DNA of 64,000 nt from Cymodocea nodosa (GCA_036874045.1 JAZBRI010000008.1:11733001-11797000), one strand, 5' to 3'. Positions 24,400 through 36,725 are shown, counted from the first letter of the stretch. Numbers and translations are program-made. Notes: generated by a model not told the origin, from the sequence alone.

Positions 24400-24411
24400 T
24401 GGTATCAGAGC
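24400..24411 (+). other. C1 primer-binding site
   Basis: TGGTATCAGAGC, 2 bp after the LTR; perfect initiator tRNA-Met type. Confidence 0.92.
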
Positions 24412-24449
24412 AAGGTTGATCTCGCTAATAGATTTAACCATCTGAGATC

Positions 24450-26000
24450 ATGGCTTTCCACACTGTAGAGGGTTAAAATATCCATCGACCTCCCCTCTTT
24501 GATGGTAACAATTATAGCTACTAGAAAAATAGGATGGAGTGCTTTCTCAAGAGTATAGATGTGAAACTTTGGAGAATGGTTGTACATGGTACACCAACTC
24601 CAATCAGCCATGAAAGTGACTAGACTGAGGAGGATGAAAGAATCATCCAGATGGATGCTCGTGGGCTTAATTCCATTTATTGTGCACTAACTAGTGAATA
24701 GTATAATAAAATATCTGCTTGTAAATTCTCCCATGAAGCTTGGAAGATCTTTCAAATTACATCTGAAGGAGCCAGCCAAGTTAAAGATACTAAAATCAAC
24801 ATTTTGTTAAGAAAATATGAATTATTCAAAATGCTTGAAAAAGAAAGTATCACTGAAATGTTTTCTAGATTCACTGAAATTGTGAATGAACTAAGAGGCC
24901 TTGGGAGGAGTTTTTCTAATTGTGAATAGGTAGAAAAGATCCTAAGGAGCCTGATAGTTGAATGGAAGTAGAAGTCTACTTCCATACAGGATTCAAAGGA
25001 TCTGAATAACTATTCAATTGAAGATCTGTTGGGAAACCTTTTAGCCCATGAAGTCCAAATGAAGGAATGAAAAGAAGGAGTCACTGAAAGAAAAGTAGAG
25101 AAAAAGAAAGAACTAGCTTTTCCCTCAATAGAAGATCAACTAAGCTCGGATGAGGATGAATTGTTACTACTGGCTAGGAACTTCAGAAGGATAATGAGAC
25201 AAGGAGGCAAAGCTAGCTCCTCAAAACCAAAAGTCCCTACATGCTACAAGTGCAAGAAACTGGGACACATTCACCTTTACTATCATTTTCAACTGGAGGA
25301 GGACAAACAGAAATGGAAAAGGAAGAATAAGAAGAAAATGGCCTTGAAAGCCACTTGGGATGACAGTAGTTCATCTAGTAGCTCATCAGACTCAGATGAG
25401 GAGGCATCTGCAAACGTGTGCTTTGCTGCACAAGAGGTATGCTCTACATCTCCCTATTGCTCAGAAAAAGAAATGATGATGTAGATATAGATAGTCTTCT
25501 CTGTATAGTAGATAACTTATATGTAAAATGTAAGAAGTACAAGAAAGAATTAAAGAGATTAAATTCCTATCTAGAAGATGTTTTTCTTGAACTAGAAAAA
25601 GCCCTAGTTGATAATAGGGAATTAAAAACTAAAATGGATAGCTATAGTTGTAAAAATTTTGATCTGAAAGAAGAAAATAAAAATCTGTTATATGAAGTTA
25701 CTGATTTAAAGAAAACTATATGTAAATTTACTAAGGCTGAAAATAGTTTAAACAAAATCATAAGATCTCAAAGAATAGGAAGAAGTAAATTTGGCCTAGG
25801 GTATGCTGTACCACAGGAAACCCCTTACTGTGGTGGAAAAATTAGATCTTACAAAGATGGCACAACTGTGTTTGTCATTAAGAAGAGATCTACGTCTATA
25901 TGGCTACCAAAAGGCAATAGGTTTAGTACACAAAGTACTAACAGTGATGGACCCAAGAAGATATAGGTACCAAAAGTCTTAATTTCAACATGACTTGTAG
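24450..26000 (+). pseudogene. C1 gag (broken)
   Basis: ATG 24450 starts MAFHTVEG, followed by NIHRPPLFDG, an LWRMVVHGTP capsid-like region, and YSIEDLLGNLLAHEVQMKE. The knuckle CYKCKKLGHIHLYY has lost its last Cys (normally C-X2-C-X4-H-X4-C; Tyr here), near 25240-25285. A Ser-rich stretch (25365-25395) and a coiled coil (25490-25760) follow, then YCGGKIRSYKDGTTVF and a VPKVLIST end. Stops are frequent in the first 700 bp. A single-base deletion near 25471 shifts the coiled-coil part out of the gag frame. Gag is closely related to that of D1. Confidence 0.88.
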
Positions 26001-29000
26001 GACTACATGGACAAGAAAGCTCAAACGTCCAAGTGGATCATTGACAGTGGCTGCTCAAAGCATATGACAGGTAAGAAAAGACTTCTAGAATCTGTTAAAT
26101 CAATAAATTTAGGATCTATTAAGTTTGGTAACAATGAAAAATGTAGAATTACTACCATAGGAAATGTTGCATCTGAAAATGGAAAAATAGAAAATGTCTT
26201 ACATGTAAATGGTTTAAAACAGAATCTGCTAAGTGTAGGTCAATTATGTGACAAGGGTTACAATATACTTTTTACTGTAGAAAACTATTTTATATTACAA
26301 TAGGATACACATGAAATCAAATTTACTGGATATAGAAATAATTCAATTTATACTTTGAAATTTCCATGTGATATTATATCTAGTGATGCATGTTTAGTTG
26401 CTTCTAATGAAGATGAATGGTTATGGCATAAAAGATTAAATCATGCAAACATGAGACTTATAAGAAAATTGACCAAACATGATCTTGTTAGAGGTGTGCC
26501 TAAGCTCAAATTCAAAAGAGATAAATTGTGTAGTGACTGTACAATTGGAAAACAAAAGAAATTAGCACACAAGAGTATTGAAGACATTGCCACACGTCAA
26601 CCATTGGATCTATTGCATATGGACCTATTTGGTCCTACACAAACAACCAGTTTAGGAGGAAGAAAATATACCTTAGTGGTAGTTGATGATTATACAAGAT
26701 TCACTTGGGTTATTTTCTTAACACATAAGAATGAAGCCTATGATGAATTCAAATATCTCTGTATTAGAATTCAAAATGAAAAAGGATCAACCGTGAAGAA
26801 GATCAGAAGTGATCATGGAGGTGAATTTGAAAATTCAAAATTTGAAGAATTATGCAATTCTTTTGGCATACTACATGAATTCTCATGTCCAAGAACTCCT
26901 GCTCAGAATGGAGTTGTAGAGAGGAAGAATAGATCAGTACAATAAATGGCAAGGACAATTCTTAATGCATCTGATCTACCAAAGTCTCTATGGGTTGAAG
27001 CTGCAAATACTACATGTTATTCTATAAACAGAACTCACCTTAGACCTATCCTACATAAGACACCTTTTGAACTATGGTATGGTAAAATACCAAATGTTGG
27101 ATATTTTAAGGTCTTTGGATCAAGATGTTTTGTGCTTAATACTAAGGATCAAAAGGACAAATTTGCAAAATCTGATCCTGCTCTACTTATTGGATACTCT
27201 TCAAGAAGCAAAGCCTACAAGGTCTATTTTGAACATGAAAGAAGAGTAGAAAAGTTAATAAACGTATTCTTTGATGAAGACATGGTAGGAAAATTGAAGA
27301 GACTAACAATAGACAGTGAAAGTGAAAGTGAATTAATAAATCAGAAAATTCCTCAGAAAAAGGATAGTTCAACACTACCTATACCTACTGAGACAGAAAA
27401 AGCATGGAAGACAAAAGTTGAACATCCCATTGGACAAATTATTGGGAATATAAATCAAGGTGTTCAAACAAGAAGCAAAATTCAAAATATTTGTAATTAT
27501 TGTGCTTTTGTGTCTGAACTTGAACCTTCAATAGTTGAAGATGCCTACAATGATGAATACTGGATCATGGCCATGCAAGAGGAACTAAATCAGTTCAAGA
27601 AAAATGAAGTCTGGAACTTGATTGAAAGGCCCATCGAAAAATCAATTATTGGTACTAAATGGGTGTTTAAGAACAAACTTGATAATAATGGTAGTATTAT
27701 CAGAAATAAAGCTAGACTTGTTGCTTAGGGATACAACCAACAGGAAGGAATCGACTATGAAGGAACTTTTGCACCTTTTGCAAGACATGAAGCAATTAGA
27801 ATGTTACTTGCCTTTGCAAGTAGTATGAAAATCAAGCTTTATCAGATGGATGTTAAAAGTGCATTTCTTAATGGCATTCTACAAGAAGAAGTATATGTAG
27901 AACAGCCACCAGGTTTTGAAGATGAAGAAAATCCAAACCATATATACGAACTGAATAAAGCTCTCTAAGGTTTGAAGCAAGCACCACGTGCATGGTATGA
28001 TAAACTGAAAAGTTTCCTTCTTGAGAATCAATTTAACATAGGAACTGTAGACAACACCTTATTCATCAAATCTGAAAGTTCTCATATGTTGATTATTCAA
28101 ATCTACGTGGATGATATCATTTTTGGTGCCACACATGAGAAACTATGTCATGATTTTCAAATCTTAATGAAGAATGAATTTGAGATGAGTCTTATGGGAG
28201 AATTAAAATTCTTTCTAGGATTACAAATTCATCAACTTCAGCATGGCATTTTCCTAAATCAAGAAAAATTTTGCAAAGAGATTCTCCTCAAATTTGGTAT
28301 GGGTAAATCCAAAGCAGCAGGTACTCACATGAACTCAAATGAAAAACTTGATAAGGACATTTTTGGCATTTCAGTAGATCAAAAGAAATACAGAGGCATG
28401 ATTGGATCACTTCTGTATCTAACAGCCAGTAGACTAGATATAATGTTTAGTGTTTGTGCTTGTGCAAGATATCAAGCCTCTCAAAAAGCATCACACTTAA
28501 AAGCAGTTAAACATATATTTAAATATCTACAGGGTACTAAAGACTTTGGCTTATTTTGTTGTTCACAGAATCAATTAGTATTAGCAGGATATAGTGATGC
28601 AGATTATGTAGGATGCAAATCAGATTGAAAAAGCACCAGTGGGACATGTCAGTTGCTTGGTCATTCACTTGTTTCTTGGTTCAGCAGGAAACAAAACTCT
28701 ATAGCTCTATCCACCACTAAAGCTGAATATATGGCAGTAAGACTATGCTGTGCACAGATCTTATGGATGCAACAAACTCTGGCAGATTATAAGCTAAATT
28801 TTCAGAATATCATTATTTACTGTGATAGCAGCAGTGCCATCAATCTCTCCAAAAATACAGTTCTACACTCTAGAGCAAAACATATTGAGATTAGGCACCA
28901 CTTTTTAAGAGACCATGTTGAAAAAGGTCATATTTCCTTAGAATATGTCTCTACTAAAGAACAACTTGTAGATATCTTCACCAAACCATTATCTAAAGCT

Positions 29001-29054
29001 GCATTTAATCATATTAGATGAAATTTAGGGATTTGTTCTTTATATGATTTATAA
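26001..29054 (+). pseudogene. C1 pol (protease, integrase, RT, RNase H)
   Basis: One frame. Protease motif IIDSGCSKHMTG (26025-26070). GAG-pre-integrase LWHKRLNHANM and CSDCTIGK. Integrase with LHMDLFGP, VVDDYTRFTW and E in VVERKN, so D, D and E are all kept. RT with GTKWVFKNKL, QMDVKSAFLNG (about 27845) and [11 protein letters not shown] (about 28105). RNase H with GYSDADYVGCKSD, KAEYMAV and IYCDSSSAINLSKN; end LADIFTKP-like at 28980 and stop at 29052. Nonsense codons lie at 26301, 26943, 27726, 27966, 28626 and 29019. No frameshift is seen, and catalytic residues are mostly intact, so it is the best preserved pol in the window. Confidence 0.92.
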
Positions 29055-29344
29055 TTTCCTATCTCTACTCTTCAAGCTCACAACTAGGAGCTTGTTTTAC
29101 TAACATCTCTGTTTTGCAGCAACTTAGACGCTTTGATACTTAGCTATAATTGCTCCACCAACTCAGTATTTGACTTCTCACTTCTTTTTGACAATTGGAA
29201 AAAAGGGGGAGAAATATCATATTTTGGTAAGCAAAGTTGTAATAAAGTAGGGGGAGAAATATCTCTGTATTCCTCATGTGTTTTCTTGTATAGATATATA
29301 AGGAGAGAAATACATGTAATACATTGTAAGGTTTTTGCCATTAT
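29055..29344 (+). other. C1 3' untranslated stretch
   Basis: Short non-coding region with two extra purine tracts, near 29200 (AAAAAGGGGGAGAAA) and 29248 (TAGGGGGAGAA), ahead of the main tract at 29345. Confidence 0.6.
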
Positions 29345-29359
29345 CAAAAAGGGGGAGAT
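29345..29359 (+). other. C1 polypurine tract
   Basis: CAAAAAGGGGGAGAT directly before the 3' LTR start TGAAAGG. Confidence 0.9.
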
Positions 29360-29775
29360 TGAAAGGACCTCTAGATTTTGATAATACAAAAATCAATGTA
29401 AGGTTTTGAATTATATTTATCAAGTTTAGTCAGTATAGCAAAAAGTTCAGAAGACAAACAAATCGAAGCAGCAAGTAGGTTGTAGTAAATCTCAAAATGT
29501 GTTGCTACAAAAAATTGGACAGTTATGAAAGGATTGAATGATCGGATAGTTAAGGAGTTAACTATTTGAAAGCTTAAAGGACTTTCGGAGAGTTACAGGT
29601 ATAACTATCTGAAAGTTAAGTCATTCAAATTAATCATGTGCAGAAATACAAAACGGAAGCTTAAAAGACTTGTTAGAGAGTTAGATAACTATCCGAGTTT
29701 TCTTTTCGGAGAGTTAGATAATTATTCGAGTTCTTCGATAAATTACAAGTATAACTTTTCAGAACTTAAGTCATC
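29360..29775 (+). repeat. C1 3' LTR, part 1
   Basis: Matches the first part of the 5' LTR (22760 onward) with scattered transitions. It is interrupted at AAGTCATC by SL1. Confidence 0.93.
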
Positions 29776-30103
29776 TATTTGGATTAAAATGTTGCATATT
29801 TTTATAGGATCTTATTGGTTAAATAGATTTACATGAGATTTATTAAAGTCATATTATGCATTTATTTCATTATTTAACCAATAAGAACCAATCCCCATTT
29901 TATACAGTTAAAAGTAGGAAATTATTTCAAACATGCATCATTTATGAATTTTATGGATGACTTGATATTTTGATGTATTTATTGTTGTGAAAAGTTTATA
30001 ATTCAATAGAAGATCATGGAAATTGAAGATTGGAGAAAGAAAATCAAGTGGTATTTAATCCCAATCGTTGAATCAAAGATGGATCTCCAAACTTGGAAAC
30101 TCT

Positions 30104-30114
30104 CTATATAAAAG
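30104..30114 (+). promoter_or_regulatory. Candidate TATA box in SL1
   Basis: CTATATAAAAG inside a short GC-flanked setting (CTCTCTATATAAAAGAGAG is itself nearly palindromic), about 330 bp from the start of the LTR. Confidence 0.45.
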
Positions 30115-31337
30115 AGAGTGATGCACATCTAGGTCGAGCTCTTGCTCTTTTGGACCTCCACCTCATTCCAGCAGCCGTCCTCCACACTTCCAAAGGGGAG
30201 CTCGTGATCTTGAAGGAGGGAAGAAGACCAGCAGCCATTTCTCCACACTTTCAACTTGGATTCCTGTTCAAAGCTCATTCCACAAGTCATCTCCACCAAC
30301 AATCCTTCATCCCTCACATACAAGCAAAGGCAGCCACACATCCTTGTTGTTGTGAGCGTTTTTCCTCTATCATTTCTTCACTCCACGTCTTCCTACACTT
30401 CAGATTTATGTTTATCTTTAAGTTTACAATAGATTTATGCATTTAGATGTAAGTTTCTTCAAGTTTTATTGTATCAAATAGTTCATAGTAGACAGATTCG
30501 TATTTTTATGTGTTTATGCAATTGTATCCGAAAAACCTTGTTATTTCATTGCTAAAATCATAGAAACAGACGTGATTGATGTTCTATTATCATGTATTGA
30601 TGTTTACGGATGCTCCTATGAAGAAATCTTATTGTGTTATGTGAAAAAAAATTTGTATATGATGAAGATCTCGCATGCTTGTTTGCAGCTCTGCGTTTTT
30701 CTATTCTGTGTTTAATCCAAGAGTTCATACATGTTCTGGAGCGATTTTGTTTAACTGAAAATTCTGAAAAAAATCATAATCATGATATTATAAGTCTTCT
30801 GTGATTCTCTAAAAGTTCATAGCAATCCGAGAAGATTTGTTGCCATTTTGAAGCTAGAACTCTATCGAGCACAGAATTCGGTCTGAGACTCTTTTGTCAT
30901 GATTGTAATGTATTTTTATGACAACTCAGATCGCTTAAAAATTCGAATAAATATTTCATTAATATCTATATTCTGTCTATTTTGCAACGCATATGACTTT
31001 GTAATTTTTGTTTGAGTAATTCGGGATTTATAAGGTTTTTAAGATACTGTTGTTAGCGCGCAGAAGTTTCCAATTTTATGCATCATTTTCAATCCCCGAA
31101 TTTTCAGTCATACCATTCGTGCGTTTTTAAGTGTGAAAATTTTTATCTAAAGTCCACATTAACAGATCTGATTGAGATTAAATTCAGTCTAATCTGTTGA
31201 TTTATCGATAAATTAAAAATCTGTAGACTTATTTTTTTGTAGTCTAATCTATTTTTGGAAAGTATTTGCTTATCATATTCTTGTAATTAGAATCATAGAT
31301 TATCCCCATTTCTCTGTGGTTCTACCCGTACTTGCCG

Positions 31338-31423
31338 ACGTACATCATTGGATGCCGTGCACTTACGGTTTATAAATTTGACGTACTTCATTGGATGCCG
31401 TGCACTTACGGTTTATAAATTTA
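31338..31423 (+). repeat. 43-bp tandem duplication near the SL1 end
   Basis: Two copies, 31338-31380 and 31381-31423, starting ACGTACATCATTGG and ACGTACTTCATTGG and differing at about one base. Confidence 0.9.
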
Positions 31424-31445
31424 AAACTTCTAAAATACCCAAACA

Positions 31446-32671
31446 TCATCCTATTACGCACGTGCAAAATGGAGAAGCCGACAGTCAAAAGCTTAAAGGA
31501 AAAATCTAAGAGTTAGATAACTATCTTAAATCTCAAAGAGAGTTTCGGTGAGTTACAGTTTAACTATCTGAAACTTAAGTCACTGAATTTCCCATGTGAA
31601 GAATTCTAGACAAAAGTTCATATAAGATTTCGGAGAGTTAGAAAGATAACTATCTGAACATTCCAGAGAGTTTTGGTAAGTTACAGTTTAACTATTTGAA
31701 ACTTAAGTCATTGAATTTCCCACGTGCAGAATTCCAGAGAGAAGCTTAAATAAGTTTTTAGAGAGTTAGAAAGATAACTATCCGAAATCCTGAAGCGTTT
31801 TGGTGAGTTACAAGGGTAACCATCCCAAACTTAAGTCAGCCTTTTATACACGTGTTGAATTAAAGCAATCAGAAATTTAACGGAGGGTTACTGTAGCCAA
31901 CTATCCAACAGTTAAATAACTGTTCGGTAAGTTATAGTTATAAGTATCCGATTGAATGACAGCTCACAGTATATATTCTGGAATCCTACATGGCAGAAAG
32001 GTTTAAGTGATCTTTCGGTGAGTTACAGATATTCTTCGGAGAGTTACACAGCTAACTATCTGAAAGGTTAAGAAAATCGGAAGGACATCTTGAAATAACT
32101 TTCTAAATGGTAACTTACCGTATTTGAGACTGAAGTCTAATCAAGTATAGTAGAATATATCTGTTGGAAGAAAATATGATCGTTACACATGTTTGGTATA
32201 TATACAAGATACAAACAATGGATTTAGATAACTTTTGTTCATATACATACTTACACCAAGCTCAACAGAAGAAAAGCTTTAGAGATCAAATCATCTTCAA
32301 CGTTTACAGACCGAATTTCAGAAGCTCATCACGCACTCAACTCTATTGCTCACAAGCTAGTGTTTATTAAAGTACACGGATCAAAACTTCAGAGAAAGGA
32401 TTGATTGAAGCTTCGTTAAGGAAGCTCAAGTGAATGGTTGGTTGGTTCTTACTTAAACCTTAAAGCAAGTGATTGTAAGTTTGCAAGAGTTTAGTGAAGC
32501 CCAAGTATCCCTTGGGGGTGGACTAGCCGTTAGTGGTGAACCACCTAAAAATCTCTATGTGAATTCTTTTATCGTGTGCTTGCTATCTCTTTACATTAAA
32601 CTACTTCTAAAAGGTTAAGAAATGAATTATTACCATTCACCCCCCCTTTGGTAAGCCTTAAGGTCCTAACA
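31446..32671 (+). repeat. C1 3' LTR, part 2
   Basis: Continues from the SL1 duplication (TCATCCTATTACG) and matches the 5' LTR to its end at TCCTAACA. Parts 1 and 2 together give about 1637 bp against 1638 bp for the 5' LTR. Confidence 0.93.
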
Positions 32672-32676
32672 AGGAG
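32672..32676. repeat. Target-site duplication of C1, right copy
   Basis: AGGAG, matching 22755-22759. Confidence 0.92.
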
Positions 32677-34512
32677 TTCCTCGAATCCTTGTATCATTAA
32701 AATTAAATTTCTTAAGCATTTCATCTACATATTTTTCCTGATTTAAAAATATACCTTTATCCATTTGCTTAATTTGAAGTCCTAGAAAATATGAAAGTTC
32801 TCCTATCATACTTATTTCAAACTGACTAGTCATCTCTTTAGAAAATGTTTTTATTAGTTTATTAGAGGTTGTTCCAAAGATTATATCATCCACTTATATT
32901 TGAACAACAATCTGATCTTTACCATCTCTTTTGATAAATAGAGTATGATCTACTTTTCCCATGATATAACCTTGTTCTATTAAAAAATTAGATAATCTTT
33001 CGTACCATGATCTAGATGCTTGCTTCAAACCATATAAGGCTTTCTTCAATTTATACACAAAGTCAGGATTTTTAATATCTCCAAATCCAGGTGGTTGTTT
33101 TACGTAGACTTCTTCATTAATTAAACCATTTAAAAATGCACTCTTTACATCCGTTTGATATAATTTAAAATCCATATAACAAGCAAAGGCCAATAATATT
33201 TTAATACTTTCTAAGCTAGCCACAGGAGTAAATGTTTCATCATAATCTAGTCCTTCTTCCTATGTATACCCTTGTGAAACTAATCTAGCTTTGTTTCTTA
33301 TAACTAGACCAGCCTCATTAGTTTTGTTTCTAAAGATCTACTTTGTACCTATTATGGATTGATTTTCTGGTGGAGAGACTAATTCCCAAACATCATTTCT
33401 AATGAATTGATTTAGTTCTTCTTGCATTACCACTATCCAATTTTCATCAAATAATGCTTCTTCTATATTCCTTTATTCTACCATAGAAACAAATATACAC
33501 ATACTATATAAGTTAACTGAAGCTCTAGTTTTAACTCCCTCTTTAATGTTACTAATGACTTGAGTAATGAGATGTGATGAAGAATAACACCAATTTCTTT
33601 GATTTTCCTTAATATTCTCATCAACATCTGAAGGTCCATCACTTTCATCATTAGTTTGATTATTTAAGTTCATATTTTTGAATTTCTCAGATGAATCTTC
33701 AATCTCTCTATTGATCTTTAACTCTTTTGGGAAATTGACCAAATCATCATTATTAGCTTTAGATTGAGATTCTCTAAAAGAATATTCATTGAAGTTTACA
33801 TGTAGGGTTTCTTCAATAGTTTTAGAAGTCTTGTTATATACTCTATAGGTTTTACTTCTAAAAGAGTAACCTACAAAATTCCTTCATTTGCTTTGGCTTG
33901 AAATTTATCCCTTTTATCCTTAGTATTAAGAATAAAACACTTGCAACCAAATGATTTCATATAGGAAATTTTTGGAACCCTATTAAACATAATTTCAAAA
34001 GGAATTTTATTAACATAAGGTCTTAAGTGACTTCTGTTAATAACACAACAAGTTGTATTTACTACTTCAGCCCAAAGATTTTGAGGTAACTTATGTTCAT
34101 TCAACATAGTTCTGGCCATTTCCTAAAGTGATTGATTCTTTCTCTCAACAACACCATTTTTAGACGGTGCTCTTGGAAAAGAAAATCTATGATTAATGTC
34201 GTGATCTATATAGTAATTATTCATTTGATCATTATCAAATTTAGTACCATGATTACTCCTAAGTTTTTGAACAAAGACACTTTGTTTATTTTGAACAAGA
34301 TTGCAAAACATTTTAAACTTTTCAAAAACTTCGGTCTTAGATGCTAGAAAATATACCCAAGTGTATCTAGAGAAGTCATCTACTAAAACAAATACATATC
34401 ATTTACCACCAAGACTCATGATTCTTGTTGGTCCAAATAAATCCATATGTATAAGTTCTAAGACTCTCTTTCTTGAAATATCATTTTTGGATTTAAAAGA
34501 GTTTTTGTGAAG

Positions 34513-34517
34513 TTTAC
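34513..34517. repeat. Target-site duplication of SL2, left copy
   Basis: TTTAC, repeated at 36726-36730. Confidence 0.85.
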
Positions 34518-36725
34518 TGTTTAGAATGAAAAAGTGCATATTATTAACGGTTAAATGATGGTTAATTGCATAATATTTAGCTTATCATATGAGAATTAAG
34601 CCATTATGTTATAATTGCATTGTTATATGCTTTAATTAAAGAATTTGCTTAATTTTGGGGAATTAATGTCAATTTAGTACATTTTTTAACTGTCGGTAAG
34701 TTGCAAGCTGTGAAATTCTTAGGTATCCGAATTTTCTGATATTTCAGACAGTTATGTTTAACATATCGAATATATTTCGGACAGTTATGTTTAATAGACC
34801 GAACATGTCGGATAGTTATGTTTATATTGCCGAACAGTTATGTTTTGAAAGAATATTTTATTATTTCCAGAAGTACACGTGTCGAAGCCATAATGCATGA
34901 CTTAAGTGAACTTTCGGTGAGTTATCTATAACTATTTGAAATTGCAGCTGGGCATCGGACAGTTATATGTGTAACCCTCCAAAATCTCTTTTTATTTATA
35001 AAATAGTTGTGGACACGTGTCATGTTCTGGTAAAGTGACTTAAGTAGATTTTCGGTGAGTTAGCTGTAACTATTCGAAATGCATCTGAGCATCGAATAGT
35101 TAGACTTGTAACTCTCCGAAATGTTTCTTTTACTATTAAATTGCTGTTGACGCGTGTCAAAATCTAGTAGATTTACTTAAGTTATATATCGGTGAGTTAT
35201 CTCTAACTATCTGTAATGCATCTAAGCATCGGATAGTTAAGTTTATAAGTATCCGAAATGAATCTAAGCATCAGGTAGTTAAATTTATGCATGCGTTTTA
35301 TAGTTAAATCAATGAAGAAAGTCCGTTGAGTTATTTGTAACTTGATGGACTATTTATTTTCTAATATGCCATTGTAATGGTTGTAGAAACAAGACAGTTG
35401 GAAGAAAAACCACGATTGCATGTATTGTGTAGGGAGAAGAAATCATCGCCGTTGATATGAATGAAGGAAATCCAACCGACCATTCAAGCAGAAGCAATTA
35501 CTACTAAAGAAATATAAAAGAAAAGAAGAAAAAGAAGAAAAGGGTGCTTGTGTGATCGATGGACGGCCAATGTATACAGAGGAGGAGCACCGAGCTTTCT
35601 ATAGACAGTATCGATGATTCTCCGAAGTACCACACCAACCATCGTTACCACCATCATAATCACCAACCATCGGAGGTCTATGAGAATACTTTCTTGATGT
35701 CGGGTCGATTCCGAGCAAAACACGATGCCTGACAACCACTGTGAGGAGTGATCGCGTCGCAGGAAGGGAAGCCATTTTCGCCAAGCGCCGACTCATATTT
35801 CAGGAGATCATAAAGCTTTTAGCCTTGGCTTCGGGTTGATGCCCGTATACTGAAGAGAAGATTATCTTGCAATTCTAGACTCACGATTCTATAGGGAGAG
35901 GAGACAGAATTGCAAGTGGTTTAATTTTCAGTGGTGTCATCACGTTGCAAGTAGTGTCGGAAGTATTTACTGTTGAGTAAGATTACTTTACATTTCACCT
36001 TTCGCCCATTTCCATGTTCATATTAAAACAAAAATACTAAAAATAATTTATCTATGTTTGTATGTTGTATTTGAGTGTTGTATTGTTTGTGTTGTATCGT
36101 GATTAATGTTATCTTTGTTAGTGTTGTGATTGTTTTATGTTGTTTTAGTTTTACAGTTTACTAAAATTGGTTCGTTCAAAAGACTTAAATATTTTAATGG
36201 TTACTGTTTGAATTATCTGAATGTTAGTATTGCTTAATGATAAATCCAATGTTAACTAACATTAAAGAGCTTAATTGATGTTATTTACAATCTGTGGAAT
36301 TGTCCAATGGTTGGCTGAATTACTTTGTAAATAGCAGTATTAAAAAGAAAAGACAAGCTCGTGGAGTTAACTTAAGTCCACAAGGTTAGTCCGTTGAGTT
36401 AGCCATAACTTAACGAACTTTATTTGTTGAGCTAACTATAATTCAACGGAGAGCTTATTGAATATATAAATTTGATTGTTAACAAACGAACAGTTCTCAA
36501 ATTCTTCAGCAATTCCCTATGGGATCGACCTGTACTTGCACACTAATACAATAAACACTATGCACTTGTAGTTAAAGTACAAATTGGAATTAATATCTAA
36601 ATTGTATTAAAGGTTGTTTGTTTACTTCTAAAAGAAAAATAATAGGCATAAAGATAAATTAACTAAGTAAAAACAGAAGTAACAAATCAAAGTTTTTCTA
36701 GTGTAGTGTTGGAAAAACACAAACA
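34518..36725 (+). mobile_element. SL2, solo LTR-like insertion in B2 integrase
   Basis: 2208 bp with termini TGTTT...AAACA and 5-bp duplication TTTAC. Deleting it restores the B2 integrase sequence around CDACQ. Near its end is CCCTATGGGATCGACCTGTA, another phrase typical of Gypsy LTR ends. It contains three units of the ~137-bp repeat type found in A1's spacer (34840-35280), and near 36380-36450 CCGTTGAGTTA/TAACTTAACGAAC words like those in family-B LTRs. No reading frame inside resembles a transposon protein. Lineage is uncertain. Confidence 0.75.
34840..35290 (+). repeat. Diverged ~130-bp tandem units inside SL2
   Basis: At least three units, each with (C)ACGTGTC or ACGCGTGTC, CTTAAGT, CGGTGAGTTA, TAACTAT(C/T)(C/T)G and GCATC...AGTTA. 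Same order of words as in the A1 array at 16931-17270. Confidence 0.8.

Larger units (their letters stand above)
29776..31445 (+). mobile_element. SL1, solo LTR (probably Ty3/Gypsy) inside C1's 3' LTR
   Basis: A 1670-bp insertion flanked by TCATC at 29771-29775 and 31446-31450. Termini TATTTGG and CCAAACA are inverted repeats if the first is TGTTTGG with one G-to-A change, as expected of an LTR. It has a TATA box at 30104. Near its end lies CTGTGGTTCTACCCGTACTT, a phrase common near the 3' end of Tat/Athila-type LTRs. No internal coding region and no second copy are seen, so it is a solo LTR. The lineage is inferred from that phrase only. The short ORFs inside look non-coding. Confidence 0.82.
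22760..32671 (+). mobile_element. Ty1/Copia element C1, complete ends, inserted in B2
   Basis: Both LTRs, primer site, gag, pol and polypurine tract are present, flanked by AGGAG. No ORF3: pol ends at 29054 and the LTR starts at 29360. The 3' LTR is split by SL1; without SL1 and its duplication the element is about 8.2 kb. Pol stays in one frame through 3 kb, with six stops. Confidence 0.95.
32672..34517 (-). pseudogene. B2 pol, middle part (RT and integrase)
   Basis: Continues B2 pol upstream of C1. RT has MDDIIFGTTSNKL (YVDD changed to a stop plus MDD near 32893), QTDVKSAFLNG and [16 protein letters not shown]. Further upstream are an acidic linker and the integrase end with [33 protein letters not shown]-like words, FDNDQMNN and the E-containing GVVERKN (about 34140). 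It is cut at 34517 by SL2 in the integrase core. Stops at about 32893, 33260-33480 and 34120 split it. Confidence 0.88.

Noticed and set aside
30093-30446. 117-codon open frame in SL1, and its antisense partner.
   Set aside because: No recognisable protein motif, located just after a TATA box inside an LTR, overlapping frames on both strands; most likely chance.
35484-35796. Two overlapping minus-strand frames of 65-83 codons in SL2.
   Set aside because: Different frames, no motif, inside an LTR-like insertion.
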